Positions 1-7,901 of a stretch of 64,000 nt of DNA are shown here, piece after piece. The notes beneath the pieces were generated by a model. The model saw only the letters and a list, made by a program, of their open reading frames with translations, had not been told where the DNA came from and did not search any database. Position numbers and translations under genes: made by a program. Source of the stretch: Mycobacterium sp. ELW1 (GTDB lineage: Bacteria; Actinomycetota; Actinomycetes; Mycobacteriales; Mycobacteriaceae); contig NZ_CP032155.1 of assembly GCF_008329905.1 (NCBI RefSeq), forward strand, positions 2,666,001 to 2,730,000, in the 5' to 3' direction. Numbering within the stretch: position 1 is the first letter of the stretch; each line of letters opens with the position of its first letter.

Positions 1-56
1 AGACACTCACCGAGTACGTCGACCTGCTCTCCGATCGACGCCTGGACCTCTACTGA
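1..56 (+). CDS. 3' end of an unidentified protein (partial)
   Basis: Frame 3 is open from the window edge to a TGA at 54-56 and encodes 17 residues ending in DRRLDLY. The gene begins outside the window. The fragment is too short to assign a family. It is called only because the frame is open, mycobacterial in codon use, and followed by an intergenic region with its own promoter-like sequence. Confidence 0.45.
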   Translation, partial: TLTEYVDLLSDRRLDLY

Positions 57-97
57 AAAGCCGTCTAAAAGTTTGCTTGAGGGGTATGCTCTCCCCA

Positions 98-126
98 TTG
101 GACCCACAGCGCTTTTCCAGTAAAGT
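98..126 (+). promoter_or_regulatory. Candidate SigA-type promoter of the small lipoprotein gene
   Basis: TTGGAC (98-103) and TAAAGT (121-126) are separated by 17 nt, a good match to a mycobacterial SigA promoter. Transcription would start near 133, giving a leader of about 33 nt. This is pattern-based only. Confidence 0.45.
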
Positions 127-141
127 GGCTTTTCGCCACTT
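123..141 (+). promoter_or_regulatory. Inverted repeat overlapping the lipoprotein promoter/leader
   Basis: A perfect 7-bp inverted repeat AAGTGGC / GCCACTT with a 5-nt spacer (TTTTC). It overlaps the proposed -10 and start of transcription of the downstream lipoprotein, so an operator is more likely than an RNA hairpin. No regulator can be named. Confidence 0.35.
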
Positions 142-165
142 CGGCGTACACAGATAGGAAACATT

Positions 166-426
166 ATGAGCTCTGGTCGCCTGACTCGTCAGATTGCACT
201 CTTTGCTGGCGGGGCCGCAATCGTCGGGATGGGTGCGCTGACCGCGTGCAGCTCGAACGCGAAGGACGCCCCGTCGTCGACGACCACCCCGTCGTCCACC
301 GTCACACCGTCGCCGACCGAGAAGGCGGTGGCGCCCGGAGGCCCGAACTCGTTCTCGCCGACGGTCAACCCCGCGCCCCCGGGAGCGGTCTGCAAGGAGA
401 TCGTCGGCAACAACTGCGTCCGGTGA
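166..426 (+). CDS. Small Ser/Thr/Pro-rich lipoprotein
   Basis: 86-residue exported protein. Residues 1-27 form a lipoprotein signal peptide (Arg at 5 and 8, hydrophobic core 10-25) ending in the lipobox L-T-A-C, with Cys28 the predicted lipidated residue. The mature part is a low-complexity Ser/Thr/Pro tether (about 30-70) followed by a short tail with two cysteines (CKEIVGNNC) that could form a disulfide. It has no recognisable catalytic domain. The ATG at 166 is preceded by GATAGGAAACATT, an acceptable ribosome binding site. The function is unknown; it would sit on the outer face of the cytoplasmic membrane. It has its own promoter-like sequence and appears monocistronic. Confidence 0.8.
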   Translation: MSSGRLTRQIALFAGGAAIVGMGALTACSSNAKDAPSSTTTPSSTVTPSPTEKAVAPGGPNSFSPTVNPAPPGAVCKEIVGNNCVR

Positions 427-473
427 TCTTGGCCCGCCGCGTGTGAAATGACTTCGGCGGGAAGTTCTCTCGG

Positions 474-1589
474 CTATTGCACTGTTCGTCGGGTGGGGCG
501 GTCGAAGTACCGCCGGAGAAGCAACACCGGGTCGGCGCAGCCCTGCGCCAGTGCTCGCCGGTTGCCGCGGTCCAGGGACCACGGCGTCCGGCGGCCCCGG
601 GCGAGGTCGAACAACAGGTGTGCCGGGGCGGTCACCGATTGACCCGCGATCGGCGTTGGCTGGGCCGCCGGCAGACCGAGCGCATGCCGTATACCGGCCG
701 CGACGTAATTCTCGCCGCACCAGTACGAGTGGCAGACCGATGCCCAGATGCGCGGGTTGCACTCGAGAAATGCCACCTGCCCGTCGGGGCCGAGCCGAGC
801 ATCGAGATGAGCGAGCCCGGTCAGGCCGGCCGCTTTGACGTACTGCTTGCCCAGAGATACCACCCGCTCGTTGTCCAGGTGGGTGATCGTTTCGCCCTCC
901 CGCATCTGCGGCGCGGCGAGAATCGCCTCGCCGTCGACCGCGAAGACGTTGAGCCCCACATCTTGTCCGGGCAGGAACTCCTGAGCGACCAGGGGGAAGT
1001 ATCGGTAGTCGGGGTTGTCGATGATCTGTGCGCGAACGTCGTCGGCCGACGTGGCCACCACCAGGCCGTCCGATCCACCCCACGTGGTGGGCTTGACGAT
1101 CAGGGGATAGCCGAATCGTTCGCCCAGCTCGTCCGGATCGAGTTCATGCTTGTCGGCCACGAAGATCGAGGCCGGTACCGGTACGCCCGCCTGTACGCAT
1201 GTGTCGTGGAACGCGTGCTTGTCGTTCAGCCGGCGCAGCTGCTGCAACGTCGGGATCGGAAAGACCCGCGTCGTCAGGCGGTCCCTCACCTCGGCGAGCA
1301 GGAAGAGGCTGTCGCTGTCGCCCGGCATGATGACGTCGATCCGGTACTCGTCGGCCAGTTGGCTGATGCGGGCGACGAACTCATCGGGGTCGGCGCCATA
1401 AACCTGGCAGGGCACGAACGTCTCGCAGTACCGCGAGAACCGTAGGAATCGCAGGCCGGGGTCGCCGGCCGCGACGACCCGAGCGCCCATGCCCTTGAGG
1501 CAGTAGAGCGCAGAGCAGGTGAGGCTGGGCTGCGAGCAGATCAGGAGGACTCTGGGCCGCGTCAGGGCGCCGTTCTCGGCAGTGGGCAT
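474..1589 (-). CDS. ATP-grasp domain carboxylate-amine/thiol ligase-like protein
   Basis: 371 residues from the ATG at 1589, chosen because GAGGATCC lies just upstream; a longer frame to 1640 lacks such a site. The order is: an N-terminal Rossmann-like pre-ATP-grasp domain (about 13-110), then an ATP-grasp fold with the glycine-rich ATP loop (PTTWGGSDG, about 170-180), the hinge QEFLPGQDV, and the Mg-binding motif FLECNPRIW near 290. Family members join a carboxylate to an amine or thiol through an acyl phosphate. The substrate cannot be read. There is no co-directional partner such as a peptide carrier or radical SAM enzyme, so this is an orphan ligase. The frame is intact and codon use is like its neighbours. 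Confidence 0.8.
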   Translation of the reverse strand: MPTAENGALTRPRVLLICSQPSLTCSALYCLKGMGARVVAAGDPGLRFLRFSRYCETFVPCQVYGADPDEFVARISQLADEYRIDVIMPGDSDSLFLLAEVRDRLTTRVFPIPTLQQLRRLNDKHAFHDTCVQAGVPVPASIFVADKHELDPDELGERFGYPLIVKPTTWGGSDGLVVATSADDVRAQIIDNPDYRYFPLVAQEFLPGQDVGLNVFAVDGEAILAAPQMREGETITHLDNERVVSLGKQYVKAAGLTGLAHLDARLGPDGQVAFLECNPRIWASVCHSYWCGENYVAAGIRHALGLPAAQPTPIAGQSVTAPAHLLFDLARGRRTPWSLDRGNRRALAQGCADPVLLLRRYFDRPTRRTVQ

Positions 1590-1714
1590 TGGCGGGATCC
1601 TCGCGTGGAGAAGCGGAATGTGATTGCTGAACGCTCGCACATCTTTTCAGAGGTCATCGAATTTTGCTTCGACTCGCTGCGCACGGTCGTTGTCCAAAAA
1701 TTGGGTGAGCGGAT

Positions 1715-1742
1715 TTGTCTTGTCGGTCGGGCCCGCTAGTTT
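1715..1742 (+). promoter_or_regulatory. Weak candidate promoter for the downstream hypothetical gene
   Basis: TTGTCT (1715-1720) and TAGTTT (1737-1742) are spaced by 16 nt within the 221-nt gap between the divergent ATP-grasp and hypothetical genes. The match is modest. Nothing else is evident in the gap. Confidence 0.25.
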
Positions 1743-1810
1743 CTGCTCCACCGAATGCGGGGGAATGCCCCGGCATCGATTCGACTGGCGGAAGTTGGGG
1801 AGGGGTCACA

Positions 1811-2488
1811 GTGTCGGATGACGCCGATGTCACGGTTGCGGCTCTCGCCGAAACACCGGATCAGCTAGCGGAACTCTTCAGCGACAAGCGCCAATGCTGG
1901 GAGATTGCCGGGTTCGGCTCGGTAATGGTTCAGCAGCGGTCCAAACTCCAGCGCGCCGTGGAGGCTCATCTCGCCAAAGTGGGTTCGTCCTCCGGTCGGC
2001 GAGTCACGAACATTCACGAACTCGAGGCGCTCAATGATGCAGTCGAGTCAAGGCTTAGCCGACTCCAGGTGGATCTGCAGCGGGCGATGTTCGCTCCTGC
2101 CTTTCGACGTGTCTTCGGCGACCACGACCTGTATGACGAAGACCCGACCCCCGCCGAAGTCGTTGCCGCGGCCACATTGGTGACCGATTTTTATCGAGAC
2201 AATCTGGTTCTCGCACGAGAAACACGAGGGGTGGACGGCCCCGCGAATTATCGCCAAGTAATCGACGACATTGCGCGGCTTGTGGACCGGCCACTTGACG
2301 ACGTTGATGAATTCATCACACGGATTGTCGGGTTCATTGCCGTGATACCGAAACTCGGCTGGCAGGATTCGGAGCCCACCGAGTTCTACACCTTGGCGCT
2401 CACAATCGGTGTGGACGACGCTCTGGAAGCCCGCATCAATCAACAGATCAAGCGACTTCGCCAACCGTGGCGACGATGGTTCGCGTGA
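1811..2488 (+). CDS. Hypothetical protein, largely alpha-helical
   Basis: 225 residues from the GTG at 1811, which follows a strong GGGGAGGGG ribosome binding site; the frame is open further upstream to 1715 but without such a signal. The protein is charged, cytosolic (no signal peptide or membrane segment) and predicted mostly helical, with an Arg/Trp-rich C-terminus (RQPWRRWFA). I recognise no family. It is transcribed toward the tRNA-Leu gene on the opposite strand. Base composition is slightly lower in GC than its neighbours, which could indicate acquisition, but this is not conclusive. Confidence 0.65.
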   Translation: MSDDADVTVAALAETPDQLAELFSDKRQCWEIAGFGSVMVQQRSKLQRAVEAHLAKVGSSSGRRVTNIHELEALNDAVESRLSRLQVDLQRAMFAPAFRRVFGDHDLYDEDPTPAEVVAAATLVTDFYRDNLVLARETRGVDGPANYRQVIDDIARLVDRPLDDVDEFITRIVGFIAVIPKLGWQDSEPTEFYTLALTIGVDDALEARINQQIKRLRQPWRRWFA

Positions 2489-2521
2489 GCCTTCGATGAC
2501 GTGCGGCCCGACCATTCATTG

Positions 2522-2598
2522 TGGTGCCCTCGGTGAGATTCGAACTCACACTGCACGGGTTTTGAATCCGTTTCCTCTGCCAGTTGGGATACGAGGGC
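2522..2598 (-). tRNA. leuX: tRNA-Leu (CAA anticodon), CCA encoded
   Basis: Read on the minus strand: acceptor stem GCCCTCG/CGAGGGC, discriminator A, encoded CCA (2522-2524), T-arm GTGAG-TTCGAAT-CTCAC, D-loop with GG, and anticodon loop TTCAAAA giving CAA (Leu). The anticodon stem is ACGGA/CCCGT with an A·C mismatch next to the loop. It is 74 nt without CCA and has only a 5-nt variable region, whereas bacterial tRNA-Leu normally has a long (class II) variable arm. The symbol follows the M. tuberculosis gene I recall just upstream of Rv1626. Confidence 0.9.
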
Positions 2599-2713
2599 AG
2601 GCCGTCTTCACGGCGGTGTCCCACCATAGTGGATGACCGCCCCGGGGCCGCCAACCGGTCGGCCGGAGTACGCCGAGGTGGCTGATTACCGCTGACCACG
2701 CAACAATGGCCGC

Positions 2714-3331
2714 ATGACGGACGCCGAAGACCGCACATCCCGCCGGGTGCTGATCGCCGAGGATGAAGCGTTGATCCGGATGGATCTGGCCGAGATGCTT
2801 CGGGACGAGGGCTACGAGGTGGTCGGGGAGGCCGGCGACGGCCAGGAGGCCGTCGAGCTGGCCGAACAGCTGCGCCCTGACCTGGTGATCATGGACGTCA
2901 AGATGCCGCGTCGCGACGGGATCGACGCGGCCGCCGAGATCGCCAGCAAGCGCATTGCGCCGATCGTCGTGTTGACCGCCTTCAGTCAGCGGGATCTGGT
3001 GGAAAAGGCGCGCGACGCCGGCGCCATGGCGTACTTGGTGAAGCCGTTCTCGATCAGCGATCTGATCCCGGCGATCGAGGTGGCGGTCAGCCGGTTCGGT
3101 GAGATCGCCGAACTGGAGCGTGAGGTCGCCAACCTGTCCGACCGGCTGGAGACCCGCAAGCTGGTGGAACGGGCCAAGGGGCTGCTGCAGGCCAACCAGG
3201 GCATGACCGAACCCGAAGCGTTCAAGTGGATTCAGCGTGCGGCCATGGACCGGCGCACCACGATGAAGCGGGTCGCCGAGGTGGTGCTGGAGACTCTCGA
3301 CACGCCCGGTTCGGATCCGGCGTCGAATTGA
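2714..3331 (+). CDS. pdtaR: PdtaR: ANTAR-domain response regulator
   Basis: 205 residues, the ortholog of Rv1626. It has an N-terminal receiver domain (about 11-125) with acidic pocket Glu16/Asp17, phosphoacceptor Asp61 in VIMDVKMP, the switch Thr near 89 (VVLTAF) and Lys near 111 (LVKPF). A coiled-coil linker follows (ELEREVANLSDRLETR), then an ANTAR RNA-binding domain (about 145-200, RAKGLLQANQGMTEPEA). In M. tuberculosis it is phosphorylated by the sensor kinase PdtaS, encoded elsewhere, and acts on RNA by antitermination rather than binding DNA. No strong Shine-Dalgarno precedes the ATG. It lies upstream of, and in line with, a branched-chain amino acid transporter operon. Confidence 0.95.
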   Translation: MTDAEDRTSRRVLIAEDEALIRMDLAEMLRDEGYEVVGEAGDGQEAVELAEQLRPDLVIMDVKMPRRDGIDAAAEIASKRIAPIVVLTAFSQRDLVEKARDAGAMAYLVKPFSISDLIPAIEVAVSRFGEIAELEREVANLSDRLETRKLVERAKGLLQANQGMTEPEAFKWIQRAAMDRRTTMKRVAEVVLETLDTPGSDPASN

Positions 3332-3516
3332 TGCGTTAACTCTGCGTTTCCTCTGACCGCGCCGTTTAGCGCGATCCGGAATATGCTCACGGCCAGGCGT
3401 TGGCCAACACGACGCGCTGCGGCCACCGGTTGGTTATGTTCTACCGCAGTGTCGAGAGTGGGCCGGAGAGCGGTCTGCGATGTCGGCGCCGTGAAACTAC
3501 TGACCCGGAGGTAAAC
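3332..3516 (+). promoter_or_regulatory. pdtaR–liv operon gap with two short stem-loops
   Basis: This 185-nt gap contains CGCGC-CGTTTA-GCGCG (3358-3373, 6-nt loop) and GGCCA-GGCGT-TGGCC (3391-3405, 5-nt loop), 17 nt apart. A -10-like TATGCT lies at 3382-3387. Tandem hairpins directly after an ANTAR regulator gene bring ANTAR RNA targets to mind, but the loops do not carry the A1/G4 pattern reported for those targets, so the assignment is weak. Confidence 0.3.
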
Positions 3517-4734
3517 GTGCGCGGACGCGCGACACGCAGTGCAATCGCCGCTAGTTCGGCGCTGCTGGCGGTCATCGGCATCGCCGGCTGCAACCAACAG
3601 ACCCCGTCGAATGGCGGCAACGCCTCACAAAGCGATCTGAAGATCGTCGAGCAGGTCCAGATCGATCAGAACGGCGCGGAAGTCAAGCCCGACGCCGGCG
3701 CCACCCCGGCCGATCCGGCCGGTGACGGCAAGGCCACCTGCCCGCCGGTTTCCATTGCCATGGCCGGTGCGCTCAACGGGCCCGACGCCGCGCTGGGCAT
3801 CAACATCAAGGACGGCGTGCAGCTGGCCATCGACAAGCACAACGCCGCCAATCCCGGCTGCCAGGTCCAGCTGAAGCCGTTCGACACCGAAGGTGACCCG
3901 CAGAAGGCCACCGCGATCGCGCCGCAGATCGTCGACGACGCGTTCACGATCGGGCTTGTCGGACCGGCGTTCTCGGGCGAGACCAAGGCCACCGGCGGGG
4001 TCTTCGACCAGGCCGGTCTGGTCGCGGCCACCGCCTCGGCCACCAACGTCACGCTGTCCGAGCAGGGCTGGAAGACGTTCTTCCGCGGCCTCGCCAACGA
4101 CGGCGTGCAAGGTCCCTCGGTGGCCAACTATCTGAAGAACACCCTCGGCCAGAAGAAGGTCTGCGTCGTCGACGACAGCACCGACTACGGCACCGGCCTG
4201 GCGGCGGCAGTCCGCGAGACCCTCGGCCCGGTGGCCCTCGATGCCTGCAAGATCTCGGTCAAGAAGGGCGACAAGGACTTCTCGGCCGCGGTCACCCAGG
4301 TCAAGGGCCAGTCGCCGGATTCGGTGTTCTACAGCGGCTACTACGCCGAGGCCGCGCCGTTCGTGCAGCAGCTGCGCGACGGCGGGTACACCGGCAAGTT
4401 CGTCAGCGCCGACGGCACCAAGGATCCGGAGTTCGTCAAGGCGGCCGGCCAGGCCTCCAAGGACGCCATCCTGTCCTGCCCCTGCGGTCCGGCCACCGGC
4501 AGCTTTGCCGACGAGTACACCAAGAAGTTCGGTCAGGCTCCCGGCACGTACAGCACCGAGGGCTACGACCTCGGGACCGTTCTGCTGAAGGGCATCGACG
4601 CGGGCAAGATCACTCGTCCGGACCTGCTCGACTGGGTCAAGAACTACAACGGACAGGGCGTTGCCCGTAAATACCAGTGGACCGACAAGGGTGAGCTCAC
4701 CACCACCCTGATCTGGATCTACAAGGTTCAGTAA
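3517..4734 (+). CDS. livJ: Branched-chain amino acid ABC transporter, substrate-binding lipoprotein
   Basis: 405 residues from the GTG at 3517, chosen because CGGAGG lies 6-10 nt upstream and because this start places a lipoprotein signal peptide at the N-terminus (lipobox GIAGC, Cys near 25). The frame is open upstream to 3400, but that extension would bury the signal peptide. The mature part is a periplasmic-binding-protein type I fold (Peripla_BP_6/LivJ), with motifs such as LVGPAFSGETKA, DDSTDYGTGLA and FVSADGTKDPEF. It captures a branched-chain amino acid or related amide outside the membrane and delivers it to the permeases encoded next. First gene of a five-gene operon. Confidence 0.93.
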   Translation: MRGRATRSAIAASSALLAVIGIAGCNQQTPSNGGNASQSDLKIVEQVQIDQNGAEVKPDAGATPADPAGDGKATCPPVSIAMAGALNGPDAALGINIKDGVQLAIDKHNAANPGCQVQLKPFDTEGDPQKATAIAPQIVDDAFTIGLVGPAFSGETKATGGVFDQAGLVAATASATNVTLSEQGWKTFFRGLANDGVQGPSVANYLKNTLGQKKVCVVDDSTDYGTGLAAAVRETLGPVALDACKISVKKGDKDFSAAVTQVKGQSPDSVFYSGYYAEAAPFVQQLRDGGYTGKFVSADGTKDPEFVKAAGQASKDAILSCPCGPATGSFADEYTKKFGQAPGTYSTEGYDLGTVLLKGIDAGKITRPDLLDWVKNYNGQGVARKYQWTDKGELTTTLIWIYKVQ

Positions 4735-4810
4735 CGATTCGCGAGACGCGTCCGGGACCACTTGGCTCGGACGCGTTCTCGTTCCAGACACCAAGGAGGC
4801 CGCCCCCTAG

Positions 4811-5848
4811 ATGGTCTATCAGTGCCTCGGCCAGATCTCATGTCTCGCCAGTGACATCGGTTTCAATATCGACAATCTTCGAGACGGCTTCTGGCAGTTG
4901 ACCATCGATGGGCTGTCCTGGGGCGCCATCTACGCCCTGGTCGCGGTCGGCTACACCCTGGTGTTCGGTGTGCTGCGGCTGATCAACTTCGCGCATTCCG
5001 AGATCTTCATGCTGGGCATGTTCGGTGCGTACTTCTGCCTGGACATGATCCTGGGGTTCTCGCCAAGCGGCAACGCCTACAGCAAGGGTGTGCTGCTCAC
5101 CGTGTTCTACCTCGGCATCGCCATGTTGTTCGCGATGTTGGTATCCGGCACGGCCGCAATGGGTTTGGAGTTCGTCGCCTATCGGCCGCTGCGGCGGCGC
5201 AATGCGCGGCCGCTGACCTTCCTGATCACCGCGATCGGTATGTCGTTCGTGCTACAGGAGTTCGTGCACTTCGTGTTGCCCAAGATCATCAAAGGCTACG
5301 GCGGCAGCAACGCTCAGCAGCCGATCATCCTGGTGCAGCCGAAGTCCCAGTTCGAGGTGTTCGGCGCAACCGTCTCCAACGTCACGATCGTGGTCGTCGC
5401 GGCCGCGCTCATTTTCGCCGCGCTGACCGATATCGCGATCAACCGGACCAAGTTCGGCCGCGGTATCCGTGCAGTGGCTCAGGACCCGACCACCGCGACG
5501 CTGATGGGGGTGTCCCGGGAACGGATCATCCTGACGACGTTCCTCATCGGCGGTCTGCTGGCCGGCGCCGCCGCGCTGCTCTACACCCTGAAGGTGCCGC
5601 AGGGCATCATCTACTCCGGCGGATTCCTGTTGGGTATCAAGGCTTTTTCCGCCGCGGTGCTCGGCGGAATCGGCAACCTGCGCGGGGCGCTGCTGGGTGG
5701 GCTGGTGCTGGGCATCATGGAGAACTACGGCCAGGCCGTGTTCGGCACGCAATGGCGCGACGTCGTCGCTTTCGTGTTGTTGGTTCTGGTGCTGCTGATC
5801 AGGCCCACCGGGATACTCGGGGAAAGCCTCGGAAAGGCGCGAGCATGA
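4811..5848 (+). CDS. livH: Branched-chain amino acid ABC transporter permease LivH
   Basis: 345-residue polytopic membrane protein of the BPD_transp_2 family. After an unusually long N-terminal segment (about 35 residues containing two Cys), hydrophobic spans run from about 37 to the C-terminus. The cytoplasmic coupling loop has the family motif GRGIRAVAQDPTTATLMGV near 215-235, which contacts the ATPases. The ATG at 4811 follows AAGGAGG with about 10 nt spacing. The stop overlaps the ATG of livM (ATGA), implying translational coupling. Confidence 0.93.
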   Translation: MVYQCLGQISCLASDIGFNIDNLRDGFWQLTIDGLSWGAIYALVAVGYTLVFGVLRLINFAHSEIFMLGMFGAYFCLDMILGFSPSGNAYSKGVLLTVFYLGIAMLFAMLVSGTAAMGLEFVAYRPLRRRNARPLTFLITAIGMSFVLQEFVHFVLPKIIKGYGGSNAQQPIILVQPKSQFEVFGATVSNVTIVVVAAALIFAALTDIAINRTKFGRGIRAVAQDPTTATLMGVSRERIILTTFLIGGLLAGAAALLYTLKVPQGIIYSGGFLLGIKAFSAAVLGGIGNLRGALLGGLVLGIMENYGQAVFGTQWRDVVAFVLLVLVLLIRPTGILGESLGKARA

Positions 5849-7035
5849 GCGAGCAGACGCCAGGGAAGTGGTCGGGCCGGCTGCTGGCTCCCGGCGACGG
5901 CCTGCGCGGCTGGTGGTCGGGCCTGAGCCGGGTGCAGAAGTGGGGCTTCGGAATTCTGGGCTTCGCGCTGCTGGCGTTGTCGCCGCTGCACCCGCCGCCG
6001 TTCTTCGACACGCCCGGAATCAGCTTCGGCGGCACCATGGCTCAGTTCGCCATGGTGGCGATCATCGCGATCGGCCTCAACGTCGTCGTGGGCCAGGCCG
6101 GTCTCCTGGACCTGGGCTACGTCGGCTTCTACGCCGTCGGCGCCTACACGGTCGCTCTGCTCACCAGTCCGGACAGCCCGTGGAACCAGCTGAGCAATGG
6201 CGGGGCGTTCAGCGAGGACTGGGCGTGGCTGTCGTGTGTGCCGCTCGCGATGGCGTTCACCGCGCTGGCGGGCCTGATCCTCGGCATCCCGACATTGCGG
6301 CTGCGCGGCGACTATCTGGCCATCGTCACATTGGGATTCGGCGAGATCATCCGGTTGCTCGCCGACAACCTGTCCGGAGTCACCAACGGTTCCCGCGGCC
6401 TCAACGGGGTGGCCTATCCGAGGGTCGGGCAGACCGAGAAGTTGCCGGAAGGGGTCTTCTCGAGCGGTAACTCCACAGGCCATGCGAATTACGGCACCTG
6501 GTGGTTCTGGCTGGGATTGATCCTGATCGTCGGAATTCTGTTGCTGGTCGGCAACCTGGAACGCAGCCGGGTCGGCCGGGCCTGGGTGGCGATCCGCGAA
6601 GACGAGGACGCCGCGGAAGTGATGGGCGTCAACACGTTCCGGTTCAAACTGTGGGCATTCGTGATCGGTGCCGCGATCGGCGGACTGTCCGGGGCGCTGT
6701 ATGCCGGGCAGGTGCAATACGTCGCGCCGCCCACGTTCAACATCATCAACTCGATGTTGTTCCTGTGCGCGGTGGTGCTGGGCGGGCAGGGCAACAAGCT
6801 CGGCGTCATCTTCGGAGCGTTCGTGATCGTCTACCTGCCGAACCGACTGCTCGGCGTGCACTTCCTGGGCATCAACCTCGGCGACCTGAAGTACTTGTTC
6901 TTCGGCCTGGCGCTGGTGGTGCTGATGATCTTCCGCCCGCAGGGGCTGTTCCCGGTTCGCCAGCAATTGCTCACCTACGGCAAACGCGCCCGCTATCTGT
7001 TGCGCAGCGCCGACGAGTCGAAGTCGGCCGCATGA
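5845..7035 (+). CDS. livM: Branched-chain amino acid ABC transporter permease LivM
   Basis: 396 residues from the ATG at 5845 (ATGA overlap with the livH stop; a longer frame back to 5752 lies within livH). It has multiple transmembrane spans, a coupling loop RVGRAWVAIREDEDAAEVM near 240-258, and the C-terminal motif FRPQGLF typical of LivM. It pairs with LivH to form the translocation channel. Its stop overlaps the livG start by 4 nt. Confidence 0.93.
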   Translation: MSEQTPGKWSGRLLAPGDGLRGWWSGLSRVQKWGFGILGFALLALSPLHPPPFFDTPGISFGGTMAQFAMVAIIAIGLNVVVGQAGLLDLGYVGFYAVGAYTVALLTSPDSPWNQLSNGGAFSEDWAWLSCVPLAMAFTALAGLILGIPTLRLRGDYLAIVTLGFGEIIRLLADNLSGVTNGSRGLNGVAYPRVGQTEKLPEGVFSSGNSTGHANYGTWWFWLGLILIVGILLLVGNLERSRVGRAWVAIREDEDAAEVMGVNTFRFKLWAFVIGAAIGGLSGALYAGQVQYVAPPTFNIINSMLFLCAVVLGGQGNKLGVIFGAFVIVYLPNRLLGVHFLGINLGDLKYLFFGLALVVLMIFRPQGLFPVRQQLLTYGKRARYLLRSADESKSAA

Positions 7036-7901
7036 CGCACGCCGCCAGTGGTCCCACCCAGGACGATCCGGACACCCCGATCGACGAGAGTCTGGCCGTT
7101 TTCACCCGTGACACTGACGTCGCCGAGGGGGAAACCCTGCTGGAGACAAAGGATCTCACGGTGAAGTTCGGCGGTTTGACCGCGCTGGATTCGGTGAGCT
7201 TTCAGATCAAGCGGGGCGAGATCCTCGGCCTGATCGGACCGAACGGCGCTGGCAAGACCACCTGCTTCAACGCGATCACCGGTGTGTACCGGCCGAGTTC
7301 GGGATCGGTGACCTTCGACGGGGCGCCGCTGGGCCGCATCAAGCGGCACCAGATCACCCGACGGGGGATTGCCCGGACTTTCCAGAACATCCGGCTGTGG
7401 GGCGAGATGACCGCGTTGGAGAACGTGGTGGTGGGCACCGATGCGCGGCACAAGACGTCGGTGCCCGGCGCGTTGGTGCGCACGCCCCGGCATCGCCGCG
7501 AAGAGCGCTCCGCCATCGACAAGGCCGCCGCGCTGCTGCAATTCGTCGGTATCGCCCATCGCGGCGAGGAGAAGGCCAAGAACCTGCCGTACGGGGACCA
7601 GCGCCGGCTGGAGATCGCCCGGGCGCTGGCCACCGAGCCGAAGCTGCTGTGCCTCGACGAGCCGGCGGCCGGCTTCAACCCCAGCGAGAAAGCCGCGCTG
7701 ATCGAACTGATCCAGGCCATCCGCGACGACGGATACACCGTCTTGCTGATCGAGCACGACATGCGGCTGGTCATGGGTGTCACCGACCGGATCGTGGTGC
7801 TGGAATTCGGCCGCAAGATCGCCGACGGCCTGCCCGCCGAGATCCGCGACGACCCGGCCGTGATCGCCGCTTACCTGGGGGTGCCCGATGACCAGCTCTG
7901 A
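7032..7901 (+). CDS. livG: Branched-chain amino acid ABC transporter ATPase LivG
   Basis: 289 residues from the ATG at 7032, which overlaps the livM stop. An N-terminal extension of about 35 residues precedes the ABC core. It has Walker A GPNGAGKTT near 75, a Q-loop in RGIARTFQNIRL, a LivG-type signature YGDQRRLEIARAL, Walker B LLCLDEPAAG, and the switch His in LLIEHDMRLV. It hydrolyses ATP to drive uptake together with LivF. A longer open frame upstream (from 6501) is a shadow of livM. Confidence 0.93.
   Translation: MTHAASGPTQDDPDTPIDESLAVFTRDTDVAEGETLLETKDLTVKFGGLTALDSVSFQIKRGEILGLIGPNGAGKTTCFNAITGVYRPSSGSVTFDGAPLGRIKRHQITRRGIARTFQNIRLWGEMTALENVVVGTDARHKTSVPGALVRTPRHRREERSAIDKAAALLQFVGIAHRGEEKAKNLPYGDQRRLEIARALATEPKLLCLDEPAAGFNPSEKAALIELIQAIRDDGYTVLLIEHDMRLVMGVTDRIVVLEFGRKIADGLPAEIRDDPAVIAAYLGVPDDQL

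Noticed and set aside
3358..3405. Definite ANTAR target RNA before livJ
   Set aside because: Loop lengths and bases do not match the reported hexaloop pattern; kept only as a weak observation.
5725..6966. 413-residue minus-strand frame antisense to livM
   Set aside because: His/Gln/Arg-rich shadow of a membrane protein gene without start signals.
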